The notes under the pieces: model-generated
Databases searched by the model: none
Told to the model about the DNA's origin: nothing
Seen by the model: only the letters and a program-made list of their open reading frames with translations
From: a virus
DNA: 26,727 nucleotides
IMG/VR virus record: IMGVR_UViG_3300034012_001395
Span: 1-26,727 of that record
Direction: 5' to 3' (one strand)
Made by a program: the position numbers and the translations under genes
Shown: positions 1 through 6,121 of the stretch, piece by piece
How the letters are laid out: each line of letters opens with the position of its first letter
Position numbering within the stretch: the first letter of the stretch is position 1

Positions 1-1
1 C

Positions 2-2086
2 CAGCACCTCAAGAACCTGTTCGGCAACGCTGGCGAATACGACGACGGCATGATCGAGATCGCCGTGAACACCGGCAAAGGGTGGCTCGGGCAAATCTAT
101 CGCACCGACGAGATTGAGGCCGCGACGGCCTATGCGGTCGCGAAGAACGAGCAGCGGTGCAACGTCTACGTCGGCGTTGCCTTGCGAGACCCTGATCTGC
201 CACCGTTCGGCAGAGCCTCGGACTCGGACCATTACGCGACCACAGCGGTCGCCGGTGATCTCGACACCGCCGAGTCGTCGGCTGCGGCGCCCGCCAGAAC
301 CAAGGTGCTGCCGCCGTCCTTCATCGTCTGCACGGGCACGCATCCCCACGCCAGGCTTCAGCCCTACTGGGTCTTACGCGAGGCCATCACCGACCAGGAG
401 CAGCACCGCGCTGCGTTCGGAGGTATCGCGGACAGCCTTGAGGGTGACCGAGCGATCACCAACCCCTCCCGCGTGATGAGGCTGGCAGGCACGATCGCCT
501 GGCCGACTAAGCCGGGCAGGGTGCCAGAGCTCACGTCGCTCGTGCCGCTGAAGTACAAGCCGAGAGCCTACGACCTCGACGCAATCATGCGGGCATACCC
601 TGCAAGCGACAAGGTCCACTCAATCGACACAGGCCGGAAGAATGATCCAATCGAGCGCATCGCGACCGGCTCTCTCGGCCTCGGTGCCGAGCAGATCTCG
701 GACGGTCGAGAAGCATATATGCGGGACACGATCCTCGCCGTGCTCATCCAATGGATCGGTGAGAACGGGTCGGTTCCGACCGACCAGGAGCTCTACGACG
801 CCGCGTGGACGCAGTACAGCTCGCACGTCGATTTCAGCCGTCCAGGCCGCGGGCCTGACGAGATGGTGCGGAAGATCCGGTCCACGCTTGGACGGTTCGA
901 GCGTGGCCAGCTGCGGGGGCTGCCAGACATGGATGCTGCCGTGGCAAGGTGGCGGGAGAAGCAGAAGCAGACAGCGGAGCGGAAGCCTTTGGATCTTCCC
1001 CCGCCGCCAAGAACGCATCAGGAGGCCGACACCAGCCGCTTCCAGTGGTTGACGGCCAGCACAGGGCTTGCGCCGGTCCTGAACGGCAACTGGCTGATCA
1101 AGCACGTCTTGCCCGCGGAGGGTCTCGGCGTGATCTTTGGAAGGCCAGGCAGCGGCAAGACGTTCTCGGTGATGGATATCGCCATGCACGTCTCTGCGGG
1201 CATCAAGTGGCGAGGCAAGAAGGTCCGCAGGGCGGCGGTTTCATACGTCAGCCCGGAAGCTGGTCGGCTTGGCGTCAATCGTGTCATTGGCTGGGCTAGG
1301 CATCATGGGATCGCTTGGCCAGAAGGCTTCCGGCTGTCGCCAGCAGCCATCAACCTGTGCTCGGACCAGACCGACGCAGACGCGCTGATCGCCGACGTGA
1401 AGGCCAATCAGCCCGGCTGCCGCCTGGTCGTGATCGACACCCTCAACCGTGCGATGGCGGGTGGCGACGAGAACTCGGGCGAGGACATGGGCCGTTTCGT
1501 CCAGCTCTGCGACCACATCGCCAAGCAGCTCGGCGCCTTCGTCCTTGTCGTCCACCACAGCGGCAAGGACGCCGCCAAGGGCTCCCGCGGCCACTCCAGC
1601 CTTCTGGGCGCCGTCAGCCTTGAGCTGGAGGTCACCAAGGAGCAGGGGCAGCCCGGCACCATCAAGGTGACAAAGATGCGCGATGGCGAGGACGGGGCCG
1701 AGTACGGCTTCAACATCGACAGCGTGCCCCTGGGCGAGGACGAGGACGGCGAGGAGGTGACGACCGGAATCTCGGTCGATGCCGACGTCGAGGAGGCCAA
1801 GGCCGTCAGGGCAGCAGTCCCGAAGGGCAACAACCAGAAGGCCGTCGCCATCGCCTTTGAGCAGTATGTCGATGACCACGGCAGACCCAACCCGCCAGGA
1901 ACCGGCTTCGCCGAAGCCGGCAAGGTCAGGGTGGTTGATGTCGATGCCTTCATTGAGTTCGCCTCGGGGAAGATCGTCGGTGGCAAGCCGCACGAGAAGA
2001 GGAAGGCCGCACGCGAGGCGGCCCACGGTCTGGTCGCCAAGGGGTTCTTCGCCGTTAACGGCGGCCTCATCTGGAGGTCCAAATGA
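2..2086 (+). CDS. RepB-type primase / RepA-like AAA helicase fusion, 5' partial
   Basis: Predicted phage replication protein that would prime and unwind DNA. The reading frame is open to the left edge, so the true start lies upstream; the first ATG inside the window is at 50 and residues are numbered from it. The N-terminal part looks like an archaeo-eukaryotic (RepB-like) primase: an acidic GDLD motif (D70, D72), histidines at 98 and 100, and RVMRLAGT at 141-148. The C-terminal half is a RecA-fold ATPase of the AAA_25/RepA type, with Walker A GRPGSGKT (364-371), Walker B LVVID (D463), and a VHHSGKD...GSRG segment typical of hexameric RepA helicases. The tail (about 600-678) is probably a winged-helix-like DNA-binding end. 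The stop codon overlaps a short ORF at 2083 in ATGA fashion, followed by iterons and hairpins. The domain calls come from motifs only; the primase half is less certain than the ATPase. Confidence 0.85.
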   Translation, partial: QHLKNLFGNAGEYDDGMIEIAVNTGKGWLGQIYRTDEIEAATAYAVAKNEQRCNVYVGVALRDPDLPPFGRASDSDHYATTAVAGDLDTAESSAAAPARTKVLPPSFIVCTGTHPHARLQPYWVLREAITDQEQHRAAFGGIADSLEGDRAITNPSRVMRLAGTIAWPTKPGRVPELTSLVPLKYKPRAYDLDAIMRAYPASDKVHSIDTGRKNDPIERIATGSLGLGAEQISDGREAYMRDTILAVLIQWIGENGSVPTDQELYDAAWTQYSSHVDFSRPGRGPDEMVRKIRSTLGRFERGQLRGLPDMDAAVARWREKQKQTAERKPLDLPPPPRTHQEADTSRFQWLTASTGLAPVLNGNWLIKHVLPAEGLGVIFGRPGSGKTFSVMDIAMHVSAGIKWRGKKVRRAAVSYVSPEAGRLGVNRVIGWARHHGIAWPEGFRLSPAAINLCSDQTDADALIADVKANQPGCRLVVIDTLNRAMAGGDENSGEDMGRFVQLCDHIAKQLGAFVLVVHHSGKDAAKGSRGHSSLLGAVSLELEVTKEQGQPGTIKVTKMRDGEDGAEYGFNIDSVPLGEDEDGEEVTTGISVDADVEEAKAVRAAVPKGNNQKAVAIAFEQYVDDHGRPNPPGTGFAEAGKVRVVDVDAFIEFASGKIVGGKPHEKRKAAREAAHGLVAKGFFAVNGGLIWRSK

Positions 2087-2274
2087 CCCGGAAATCGATC
2101 GGGACAAAACGGGGGAAACGGGGAAAACGGGGGAAATCACCGTTTTCCCCGTCCCGGAAAAGGGTGTTGACGGCGGGGGAAATAGGGGTTAAAAACGCTT
2201 TGCGTTTTTACCCGTTCCCCCGTCCAACATCCCCCGCCATTTCAGCCGCTGCTTTTTTGCTGGTGGCGAAATGA
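2083..2274 (+). CDS. Possible 63-residue basic peptide spanning the iteron/hairpin region
   Basis: This short frame starts with an ATGA overlap on the primase-helicase stop and ends with an ATGA overlap on the next gene, so ribosomes could pass through it. The product would be strongly basic at its N-terminus, with repeated Lys-Arg-Gly triplets, and hydrophobic near its end. Its sequence is largely dictated by the G-rich 9-bp repeats and the hairpins, which suggests that the DNA or RNA structure is what matters. It may be only a coupling reading frame. No family is recognised. Confidence 0.25.
   Translation: MTRKSIGTKRGKRGKRGKSPFSPSRKRVLTAGEIGVKNALRFYPFPRPTSPAISAAAFLLVAK
2109..2136 (+). repeat. 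Three 9-bp G-rich iterons
   Basis: Copies of ACGGGG(G)AAA begin at 2109, 2118 and 2127, exactly 9 bp apart, immediately after the replication gene. Tandem iterons next to a replication initiator are a common feature of origins, but a 9-bp period also equals three codons. The role is inferred. Confidence 0.6.
2118..2152 (+). promoter_or_regulatory. Perfect 13-bp inverted repeat in a candidate origin
   Basis: The arm at 2118-2130 (ACGGGGAAAACGG) is exactly complementary to 2140-2152, with a 9-nt loop. It shares its left arm with the iterons. No T-run follows, so it is not an ordinary terminator. It could be an origin hairpin, a protein-binding dyad or an mRNA structure that controls coupling to the next gene. 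Confidence 0.65.
2174..2222 (+). promoter_or_regulatory. Long two-tier hairpin, 49 nt
   Basis: The outer arms CGGGGGAA (2174-2181) and TTCCCCCG (2215-2222) match over 8 bp. The inner arms 2186-2198 and 2202-2213 (AAAAACGC pairing GCGTTTTT, extended with GGGT/ACCC around one bulged T) close a 3-nt loop. A competing 8-bp partner for GGCGGGGG (2172-2179) occurs at 2231-2238 (CCCCCGCC), so two folds are possible. Together with the upstream dyad this suggests an origin or a post-transcriptional control element between the primase-helicase and the next gene. Confidence 0.6.
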
Positions 2275-2825
2275 CCAAATCCCCCGCCCAGCTGGCGATC
2301 GAGGCACTCGACGAGATGGCCCGGTCGATGGAGGTGAAATGGGGTTGTGGGCGCCTGCCCCGGCTCGTGGCGGGCATCAACCCAGAGTTGGCGGGAAAGT
2401 TCTGGTCGCAGTTCGAGAAGCTCAACGCCGCCTGCCAGGCCGGATACCTCGCAGAGCAGGAGATCCAGGCGACCCGGATGCGGGCGGCGTGGACGCAGCT
2501 CGATATCGCCGCCGAAGCTCACAGCTGCGAACCCATCAGCCCGAAGCGCCTCGAGGGGCGGCTACCGGATGGCAGGCTCCTGGTCGTCGTAGACGGGCCG
2601 GAAGGCGCCTGGCGGGTGGCGCACGAGGATCGTGCGGCGGTGGTCTGGTCGATCGACGAGGTTGTCAGGATGCTGTGGTCGTTTGAGATGGTGAACGAGG
2701 CCAAGACCGTCTGGCCGGGGGCCAGGGTCGAAAAGGTCAGGGTCGATCCTGACAGCCTCAAGCCGCCGGTGGACTGGAAGGTCGGCGACGAGCTGCCGGC
2801 GTCCATGATGCTGGGCGCGGGTTGA
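2271..2825 (+). CDS. Hypothetical protein, 184 aa
   Basis: No family is recognised. The protein is soluble by composition, with an amphipathic helical N-terminal half (residues about 5-85, rich in Ala, Glu and Trp) and a beta-like C-terminal half containing a VVVDGPEGAWRV stretch near residues 104-115. There is no signal peptide or membrane segment. The ATG overlaps the end of the preceding short frame, and the stop overlaps a possible TTG start of the next gene, which places it in the same operon as the replication protein. Codon use has the G/C-rich third positions of its neighbours, supporting a real gene. A replication-accessory role is possible from position only. Confidence 0.7.
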   Translation: MTKSPAQLAIEALDEMARSMEVKWGCGRLPRLVAGINPELAGKFWSQFEKLNAACQAGYLAEQEIQATRMRAAWTQLDIAAEAHSCEPISPKRLEGRLPDGRLLVVVDGPEGAWRVAHEDRAAVVWSIDEVVRMLWSFEMVNEAKTVWPGARVEKVRVDPDSLKPPVDWKVGDELPASMMLGAG

Positions 2826-2830
2826 GCCGA

Positions 2831-3064
2831 ATGGTGAGTGGCATCTACGCTTGGCGGTCGGTGATGCAGCAACCGGCCGATTACACGCAGCCGGATCCAC
2901 GGGCCTTGGCAGATCGCGCCAGGCGGCAGGCGACGCCTGAGAGCAGGGATCTCACCGGCATCCTGCTCGGCGACCCGCCAGCGGGCAGAAGCGCATTGGA
3001 TCGGAAGAGGGAGGTCGAAAATCGAATCAACCACCAGCTCGAGGAGCACACCGATGGCGAGTGA
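2831..3064 (+). CDS. Hypothetical protein, 77 aa
   Basis: A small, highly charged protein of unknown function with an Arg/Glu-rich C-terminal helix (about residues 45-75). An in-frame TTG at 2822 overlaps the previous stop in TTGA fashion and would add three residues; I chose the ATG at 2831, and neither start has a clear ribosome binding site. Its 3' end overlaps the next gene by 11 bp, and the next gene's GAGGAG ribosome binding site lies inside it. Tight packing and shared codon use support it as real. Confidence 0.6.
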   Translation: MVSGIYAWRSVMQQPADYTQPDPRALADRARRQATPESRDLTGILLGDPPAGRSALDRKREVENRINHQLEEHTDGE

Positions 3065-3581
3065 TAACGACGAGATCATCAGGCCGACGCCCGAGCGGAT
3101 GCGTCGCGCCATTGGCTACGACGAGCTCACCGAGACGCAGAGGGGTGGCACGACCCGAAAAACCGGGGCGGTTCGGATGTGGACGAATTTGGAAGATCTA
3201 AGGCGGAAGCATCTGATCACCAACGAGCAGTTCGAGGCTGGGCAGAAGTATTTCTACGATCACGAGCTGGCGGGTTACTCGCCGCGGGTGACGATGCGCT
3301 GGCAAGAGTGGATACAGGGGATGGCTGGCAGCCCAGGGAACCTAGATGCCGCTGAGCGACGTGTCTTCCACCAGAAGCGATGGGCTGCAGCCAATAAGCT
3401 GCTCGAGGAATTGGGGTGCCGGAAGGCAATGCACTGGCTGATCATGGATAACCTGAAGCCCGAGGAAATCGGAAAGCGGTTCTGGGGCTACTCGGGGCAG
3501 CGGGCTGCTTCTGCGTCGGCGAGGGTAACAGCAGCTTTGGCGCTGCAACAATTGGCCAAGTTCTACGGGATTGTGAAATAA
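3054..3581 (+). CDS. Putative DNA-binding phage protein, 175 aa (DUF6456-like?)
   Basis: The start ATG follows a GAGGAG ribosome binding site (3041-3046) at 7-nt spacing. The protein is rich in Trp, Arg and Lys and mostly helical. The last 50 residues (CRKAMHWLIMDNLKPEEIGKR...) resemble the C-terminal helix-turn-helix of DUF6456-type alphaproteobacterial proteins, where a short helical pair precedes a conserved Gly and an Ala-rich helix. It is the last gene of the replication operon, directly before the hairpin at 3635 and the packaging genes. That is a position typical of a late-gene activator or antiterminator, so a regulatory role is plausible. The family assignment is by impression and weak. 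Confidence 0.65.
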   Translation: MASDNDEIIRPTPERMRRAIGYDELTETQRGGTTRKTGAVRMWTNLEDLRRKHLITNEQFEAGQKYFYDHELAGYSPRVTMRWQEWIQGMAGSPGNLDAAERRVFHQKRWAAANKLLEELGCRKAMHWLIMDNLKPEEIGKRFWGYSGQRAASASARVTAALALQQLAKFYGIVK

Positions 3582-3634
3582 CACTAGCACCGTAACGTGG
3601 GTTTCCGTCTATTCGGGTATCATCAGATGATTTG

Positions 3635-3659
3635 CGCCCGCAGTTGAGAGCTGCGGGCG
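3635..3659 (+). terminator. Stem-loop between the replication operon and the terminase genes
   Basis: A perfect 9-bp stem (CGCCCGCAG, 3635-3643, with CTGCGGGCG, 3651-3659) closes a 7-nt loop. It is followed by TTGCTATTT, a poor T-tract, so it is a leaky terminator at best. It could instead be the target of late-gene control. The rest of 3582-3680 shows no other clear signal. Confidence 0.55.
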
Positions 3660-3680
3660 TTGCTATTTCGAGGTGCAATT

Positions 3681-4148
3681 ATGGCCGAAGCTGTGTTGGG
3701 ACGGCCGACTGTTTTCACGGCGGACACCAAGGATTTGATCCTGGAGTACATCGAAAGTGGGATGAGTAACCCCGAGGCGTGCAGGATGCTCGGCGTTCAG
3801 CCGTCAGGGCTTTACCTGACATTGAGCCGTGATCCTGATTTTCGGGAGCGTTATGAGCAGGCAAAAGCTGCTGGCGTCGATGCGATCGTTGATGAGGCCG
3901 AGCAAGCCGCGCACGAGGCCCGGCGCGCTGAGAGCGGCCATCAGGTCGCTGGTGCGAAGGTGTTCGCGGATTTCAAGAAGTGGCAGGCCGCGCGCCTGGC
4001 GCCGAACCGCTGGGGCGAGAAGGCGCAGGTCCACATCACGGGCCAGATCCAGGCTGACGATCAGGAGATGGCCAAGCGGGTGGCCTTCCTGGAGGCGCTA
4101 CAGGGCGGTGACGACGAAGAAGGGGCCGACCTACAGGCCGACCCCTGA
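3681..4148 (+). CDS. terS: Terminase small subunit, Sf6-like
   Basis: Small terminase that would recognise phage DNA and bring it to the large-subunit motor. The architecture matches the Sf6-type family: an N-terminal helix-turn-helix with a SGMSNPEACRMLGV segment (residues 26-40), a central helix with VDEAEQAAHEA (70-80), and the conserved KWQAARLAPNRWGEK block (100-114), followed by an acidic tail. Length (155 aa) is normal. I chose the ATG at 3681, which has a CGAGGTG ribosome binding site 6 nt upstream; an in-frame TTG at 3660 is less likely. It is separated from the large subunit by about 2.7 kb that holds a resolvase and accessory genes, which is unusual because the two subunits are normally adjacent. 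Confidence 0.8.
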   Translation: MAEAVLGRPTVFTADTKDLILEYIESGMSNPEACRMLGVQPSGLYLTLSRDPDFRERYEQAKAAGVDAIVDEAEQAAHEARRAESGHQVAGAKVFADFKKWQAARLAPNRWGEKAQVHITGQIQADDQEMAKRVAFLEALQGGDDEEGADLQADP

Positions 4149-4154
4149 TTGCCG

Positions 4155-4179
4155 CCAGCGGACTCCTGTGAGTCACTGG
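4155..4179. terminator. Hairpin between convergent terS and resolvase
   Basis: The inner stem GACTC/GAGTC (4161-4165, 4170-4174) and outer stem CCAG/CTGG (4155-4158, 4176-4179) are separated by small internal loops. It lies where two convergent genes meet and overlaps the resolvase stop codon. There is no T-run, so the terminator function is tentative. Confidence 0.35.
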
Positions 4180-4718
4180 GAGGCATCTAGCGCGCGGTAG
4201 ACCGTCTCGCGGCTGATGCCCATCTGCTTCGCGATCTTCGCCTTGGGGATGCCCAGTGCGACGAGCTCGCGGATCTTCGCTTGGTCGACCGACACGGGCC
4301 GGCCGCGGTACTTGCCCTCGGCCCTGGCCTTGGCAATGCCCTCGCGCTGGCGCTCGAGCATCATCTCGCGCTCGAACTGGGCCACGCTGCCCAGGACGTT
4401 CATCATCAGCTTGCCGGTGGGCGTGCTGGTGTCGAGGTTCATGGCGAGGATCCGCAGTCCGACGCCCTTCTTCTCGAGGCGGCGGGTGATGTCCATCAGG
4501 TCGGCCATTGAGCGGGCCAGGCGGTCAAGCTTGGTGACGACGAACGTATCGCCGGCTCGGGCGAACTCGATCGCAGCCTCGAGCTGCGGCCGCTGCGCCA
4601 TCGACGACAGCTGCTCGCTGAACATCTTCTCGACCCCGGCCTGAGCCAGGTCGCGGTGCTGGGCGTCCAGGCCGGCGTCCTGGTCGGTGGTGCTGGTGCG
4701 GGCGTATCCGATAAGCAT
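4173..4718 (-). CDS. Serine resolvase/invertase, 181 aa
   Basis: Small serine recombinase of the Hin/Tn3-resolvase family, which cuts and rejoins DNA through a 5'-phosphoserine link. The catalytic domain begins MLIGYARTSTTDQ, with the nucleophile at S9 and R7 beside it. KLDRLARS (63-70) carries the active-site arginines, and the long E-helix spans about 101-125. The C-terminal GRPVSVDQ linker leads to a helix-turn-helix at about 153-176. The length is typical of a complete enzyme. I chose the ATG at 4718 because AGGAGAG lies just upstream and the protein then starts as the family does; a longer in-frame reading to 4808 is unlikely. This is the only convincing minus-strand gene here. It could resolve multimers of a plasmid-like phage, invert a segment, or be an inserted cargo gene. 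Confidence 0.92.
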   Translation of the reverse strand: MLIGYARTSTTDQDAGLDAQHRDLAQAGVEKMFSEQLSSMAQRPQLEAAIEFARAGDTFVVTKLDRLARSMADLMDITRRLEKKGVGLRILAMNLDTSTPTGKLMMNVLGSVAQFEREMMLERQREGIAKARAEGKYRGRPVSVDQAKIRELVALGIPKAKIAKQMGISRETVYRALDASQ

Positions 4719-4734
4719 GGGGCTCTCCTGTCTC

Positions 4735-4747
4735 GTTATTCGATAAC
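4735..4747. promoter_or_regulatory. Dyad upstream of the resolvase
   Basis: GTTAT (4735-4739) and ATAAC (4743-4747) form a symmetric dyad with a 3-bp centre, 17-29 bp upstream of the resolvase start. It may be an operator or a recombinase half-site pair. It is short and the function is inferred. Confidence 0.35.
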
Positions 4748-4783
4748 AGGACGATACTGCCGCATAACTCAGAACGCAATTCA

Positions 4784-4843
4784 AATGTGACACTGCCTCA
4801 AGGCTCAAGAGGCCGCCTCGTTTGGGCTTGCCCTAATGTGACA
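4784..4843. repeat. Direct repeat pair, candidate recombination subsites
   Basis: AATGTGACA occurs at 4784-4792 and again at 4835-4843, 51 bp apart, in the non-coding DNA upstream of the resolvase. Resolvase res sites normally lie directly upstream of the gene and contain TGTC-type half-sites; read on the resolvase strand both copies begin TGTCACATT. No inverted partner was found for either copy, so this is only a candidate. Confidence 0.3.
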
Positions 4844-4886
4844 GCCAAGCAGCAAGCAGCCAAGCGCGACGCAGCCAAGCGGCGAG
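4842..4886. repeat. Three tandem 15-bp repeats
   Basis: CAGCCAAGC begins at 4842, 4857 and 4872, a strict 15-bp period with variable 6-bp spacers. No convincing gene covers it. A period divisible by three allows a remnant coding repeat, but iteron-like protein-binding sites are equally possible. Confidence 0.6.
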
Positions 4887-4998
4887 GCCCGGTCCAGATC
4901 CGGCCGAGCCGCACCCCGGCAGCCGCGGCCGGCTGGCGGCCGACCCCCGGCCACCCCCCTGCGGTGGGGCCCCCCCGCTGGAGCTGGCCCTGCCGTTT
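4887..4998. other. Extremely GC-rich non-coding block ending in an A/T-rich dyad
   Basis: This stretch is made of long C and G runs (for example 4951-4977, including the palindrome GGGGCCCC at 4966-4973) and then switches abruptly to GTTTTTGAGAAAAAAC (4995-5010), itself an inverted repeat. Together with the preceding repeats it fills the 280 bp between the resolvase start and the next plausible gene. Its position in the packaging block makes a cos or pac site conceivable, but no termini evidence can be read from sequence. Confidence 0.35.
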
Positions 4999-5220
4999 TT
5001 GAGAAAAAACCAAAATTTGAACCCTGCAACCAAAGAGTGCAGCCAAGACATCCCACACGACGTGGCCGTCTATGAGACCGCACCGGACTACAACTGGCGG
5101 CTCGACGCCTACGGCTCCTACCTCTTCGCTCTGCGGATGATGGCGCTGGCGGTCGGCTCACGCCTCTTTGAGACCCTGCCTGAAATGTACTGGCAAGAAC
5201 AACACGGCCTCATCGTTTGA
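4999..5220 (+). CDS. Hypothetical protein, 73 aa, start uncertain
   Basis: The C-terminal 45 residues look like real coding sequence (aromatic-rich, with DYNWRLDAYGSYLFALRMM), and the frame runs to within 12 nt of the next start. The only start I can offer is a TTG at 4999 without a ribosome binding site, inside the A/T-rich dyad. The frame is actually open back to 4837 through the GC-rich block, so the original N-terminus may have been lost or displaced by rearrangement next to the resolvase. No family is recognised. Confidence 0.4.
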   Translation: MRKNQNLNPATKECSQDIPHDVAVYETAPDYNWRLDAYGSYLFALRMMALAVGSRLFETLPEMYWQEQHGLIV

Positions 5221-5232
5221 AACGGACACCGG

Positions 5233-5655
5233 ATGCCAAAGACCCTCTACAGCCTCCTGAACCCCAAGACGCTCCGCATCGCCGACCTGATGATCGACGA
5301 TGGCGAAGGCGGAATGGACGCTCGCGTGAACGCCGCCAACCGCCAGGTGGTGGTGGACAGCTGGAACCTGGGGCCGGAAGAGGCGTCCGTCGACCCTGCG
5401 GCCAACGGCGAATACTGGCGCAAGATGGCCGACCTCTGGATGATCGAGGAGCCTGAAGCGCGCCGTCGCTTCTGCGCGAATTGCGAATATTTCGATAATT
5501 CGGTCGAGCGCATGGAGGGGATCGAAGCCGTGCGCCTTGACAAGTTCGACCTGGATGGCGGCGGCCGCGGCTACTGCACCAAGTTCGACTTCATCTGCCA
5601 CAACCTCCGCGTCTGCCAGGCGTGGGAGCCGTGCGACGACAAGGGAGAGGACTGA
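5233..5655 (+). CDS. Cysteine-rich phage protein, 140 aa, possible metal or Fe-S site
   Basis: Function unknown. The N-terminal part contains ADLMIDDGEGGMD and an N-A-A-N segment. The C-terminal third holds a cysteine cluster: C81 and C84 in CANCEYF, C115 in GYC, C122, C128 in RVCQAWE, and C134. The CxxC plus GYC-aromatic spacing is reminiscent of small zinc ribbons and of high-potential iron-sulfur proteins, but it does not match either exactly. There is no signal peptide. The gene overlaps the next by one base (TGATG), so the two are likely co-translated. Similar Cys-rich small proteins occur among the virion gene clusters of podoviruses, which I note as an impression only. Confidence 0.75.
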   Translation: MPKTLYSLLNPKTLRIADLMIDDGEGGMDARVNAANRQVVVDSWNLGPEEASVDPAANGEYWRKMADLWMIEEPEARRRFCANCEYFDNSVERMEGIEAVRLDKFDLDGGGRGYCTKFDFICHNLRVCQAWEPCDDKGED

Positions 5656-5930
5656 TGCCCGTCGTCAAAGCTGGCGAGATCTTCGCGGGCTACAACAAGC
5701 CGAAGCGCACGCCGAAGCATCCGACCAAGAGCCATGCCGTCCTGGCGAAGGTTGGCGACAAGACCAGGCTGGTCCGTTTCGGCCAACAGGGCGTCAAGGG
5801 TGCCGGCGACAACCCGACGACCGAGAAGGAGAAGGCCCGCAAGCGTTCCTACTACGCCCGGCACAACGCGCAGGATCCGAACCCCGACAAGATGTCGGCG
5901 CGGTACTGGTCGAATAAAGTGAAGTGGTGA
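5655..5930 (+). CDS. Small basic phage protein, 91 aa
   Basis: The start ATG overlaps the previous stop by one base (TGATG). The protein is strongly basic and has a pattern seen in many phages: a KTRLVRFGQQGVKG segment, then KARKRSYYARH, and a C-terminal KMSARYWSNKVKW. I recognise this as a recurrent phage family whose members read 'RFG..G....RR..FRARH...ARYW', of unknown function and sometimes near virion genes. It may bind nucleic acid, judged from charge. No membrane segment or cysteines. Confidence 0.75.
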   Translation: MPVVKAGEIFAGYNKPKRTPKHPTKSHAVLAKVGDKTRLVRFGQQGVKGAGDNPTTEKEKARKRSYYARHNAQDPNPDKMSARYWSNKVKW

Positions 5931-5937
5931 GTGCATC

Positions 5938-6108
5938 ATGGCAGCTCCGCAGCAGCCCTTCTGGGCAGGCTCAAACCCGAAGAAGAAATCTACGAAGCTG
6001 ACAGACATCCAGAAGTCTGCCGCAAAGCGCCGCGCTGCCAGCTCTGGTCGACCGTACCCGAACCTCGTCGATAACGCCTGGGCTTCACGCCAGAAGAAGG
6101 GCAAATGA
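5938..6108 (+). CDS. Small basic phage protein, 56 aa
   Basis: A short gene 7 nt after the previous stop, with the coding bias of its neighbours. The product has a Pro/Gln-rich N-terminus, a Lys-rich middle (KKKSTKLTD), and a GRPYPNLVDNAWASRQKK end. The GRPYPNLVDN motif recurs in small proteins of unknown function in podoviral packaging/portal regions (recollection, not a search). It may be DNA-binding from its charge. It is followed 13 nt later by the protease gene with a GGAGGCGCCTG ribosome binding region. Confidence 0.7.
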   Translation: MAAPQQPFWAGSNPKKKSTKLTDIQKSAAKRRAASSGRPYPNLVDNAWASRQKKGK

Positions 6109-6121
6109 TTGGAGGCGCCTG

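Noticed and set aside
1241-2140. Minus-strand open frame (299 codons) inside the primase-helicase gene
   Set aside because: It is opposite a clearly conserved ATPase with Walker motifs, has no ribosome binding site, and crosses the hairpin region.
4787-5002. Plus-strand 71-codon frame through the 15-bp repeats and GC block
   Set aside because: The product is Arg/Pro/Ala low complexity and starts without a ribosome binding site upstream of the repeats, so the DNA repeats explain it better than a gene does.
4798-5161. Minus-strand frames upstream of the resolvase
   Set aside because: They read only G/C-rich low-complexity sequence, and their starts lie inside a plausible plus-strand gene.
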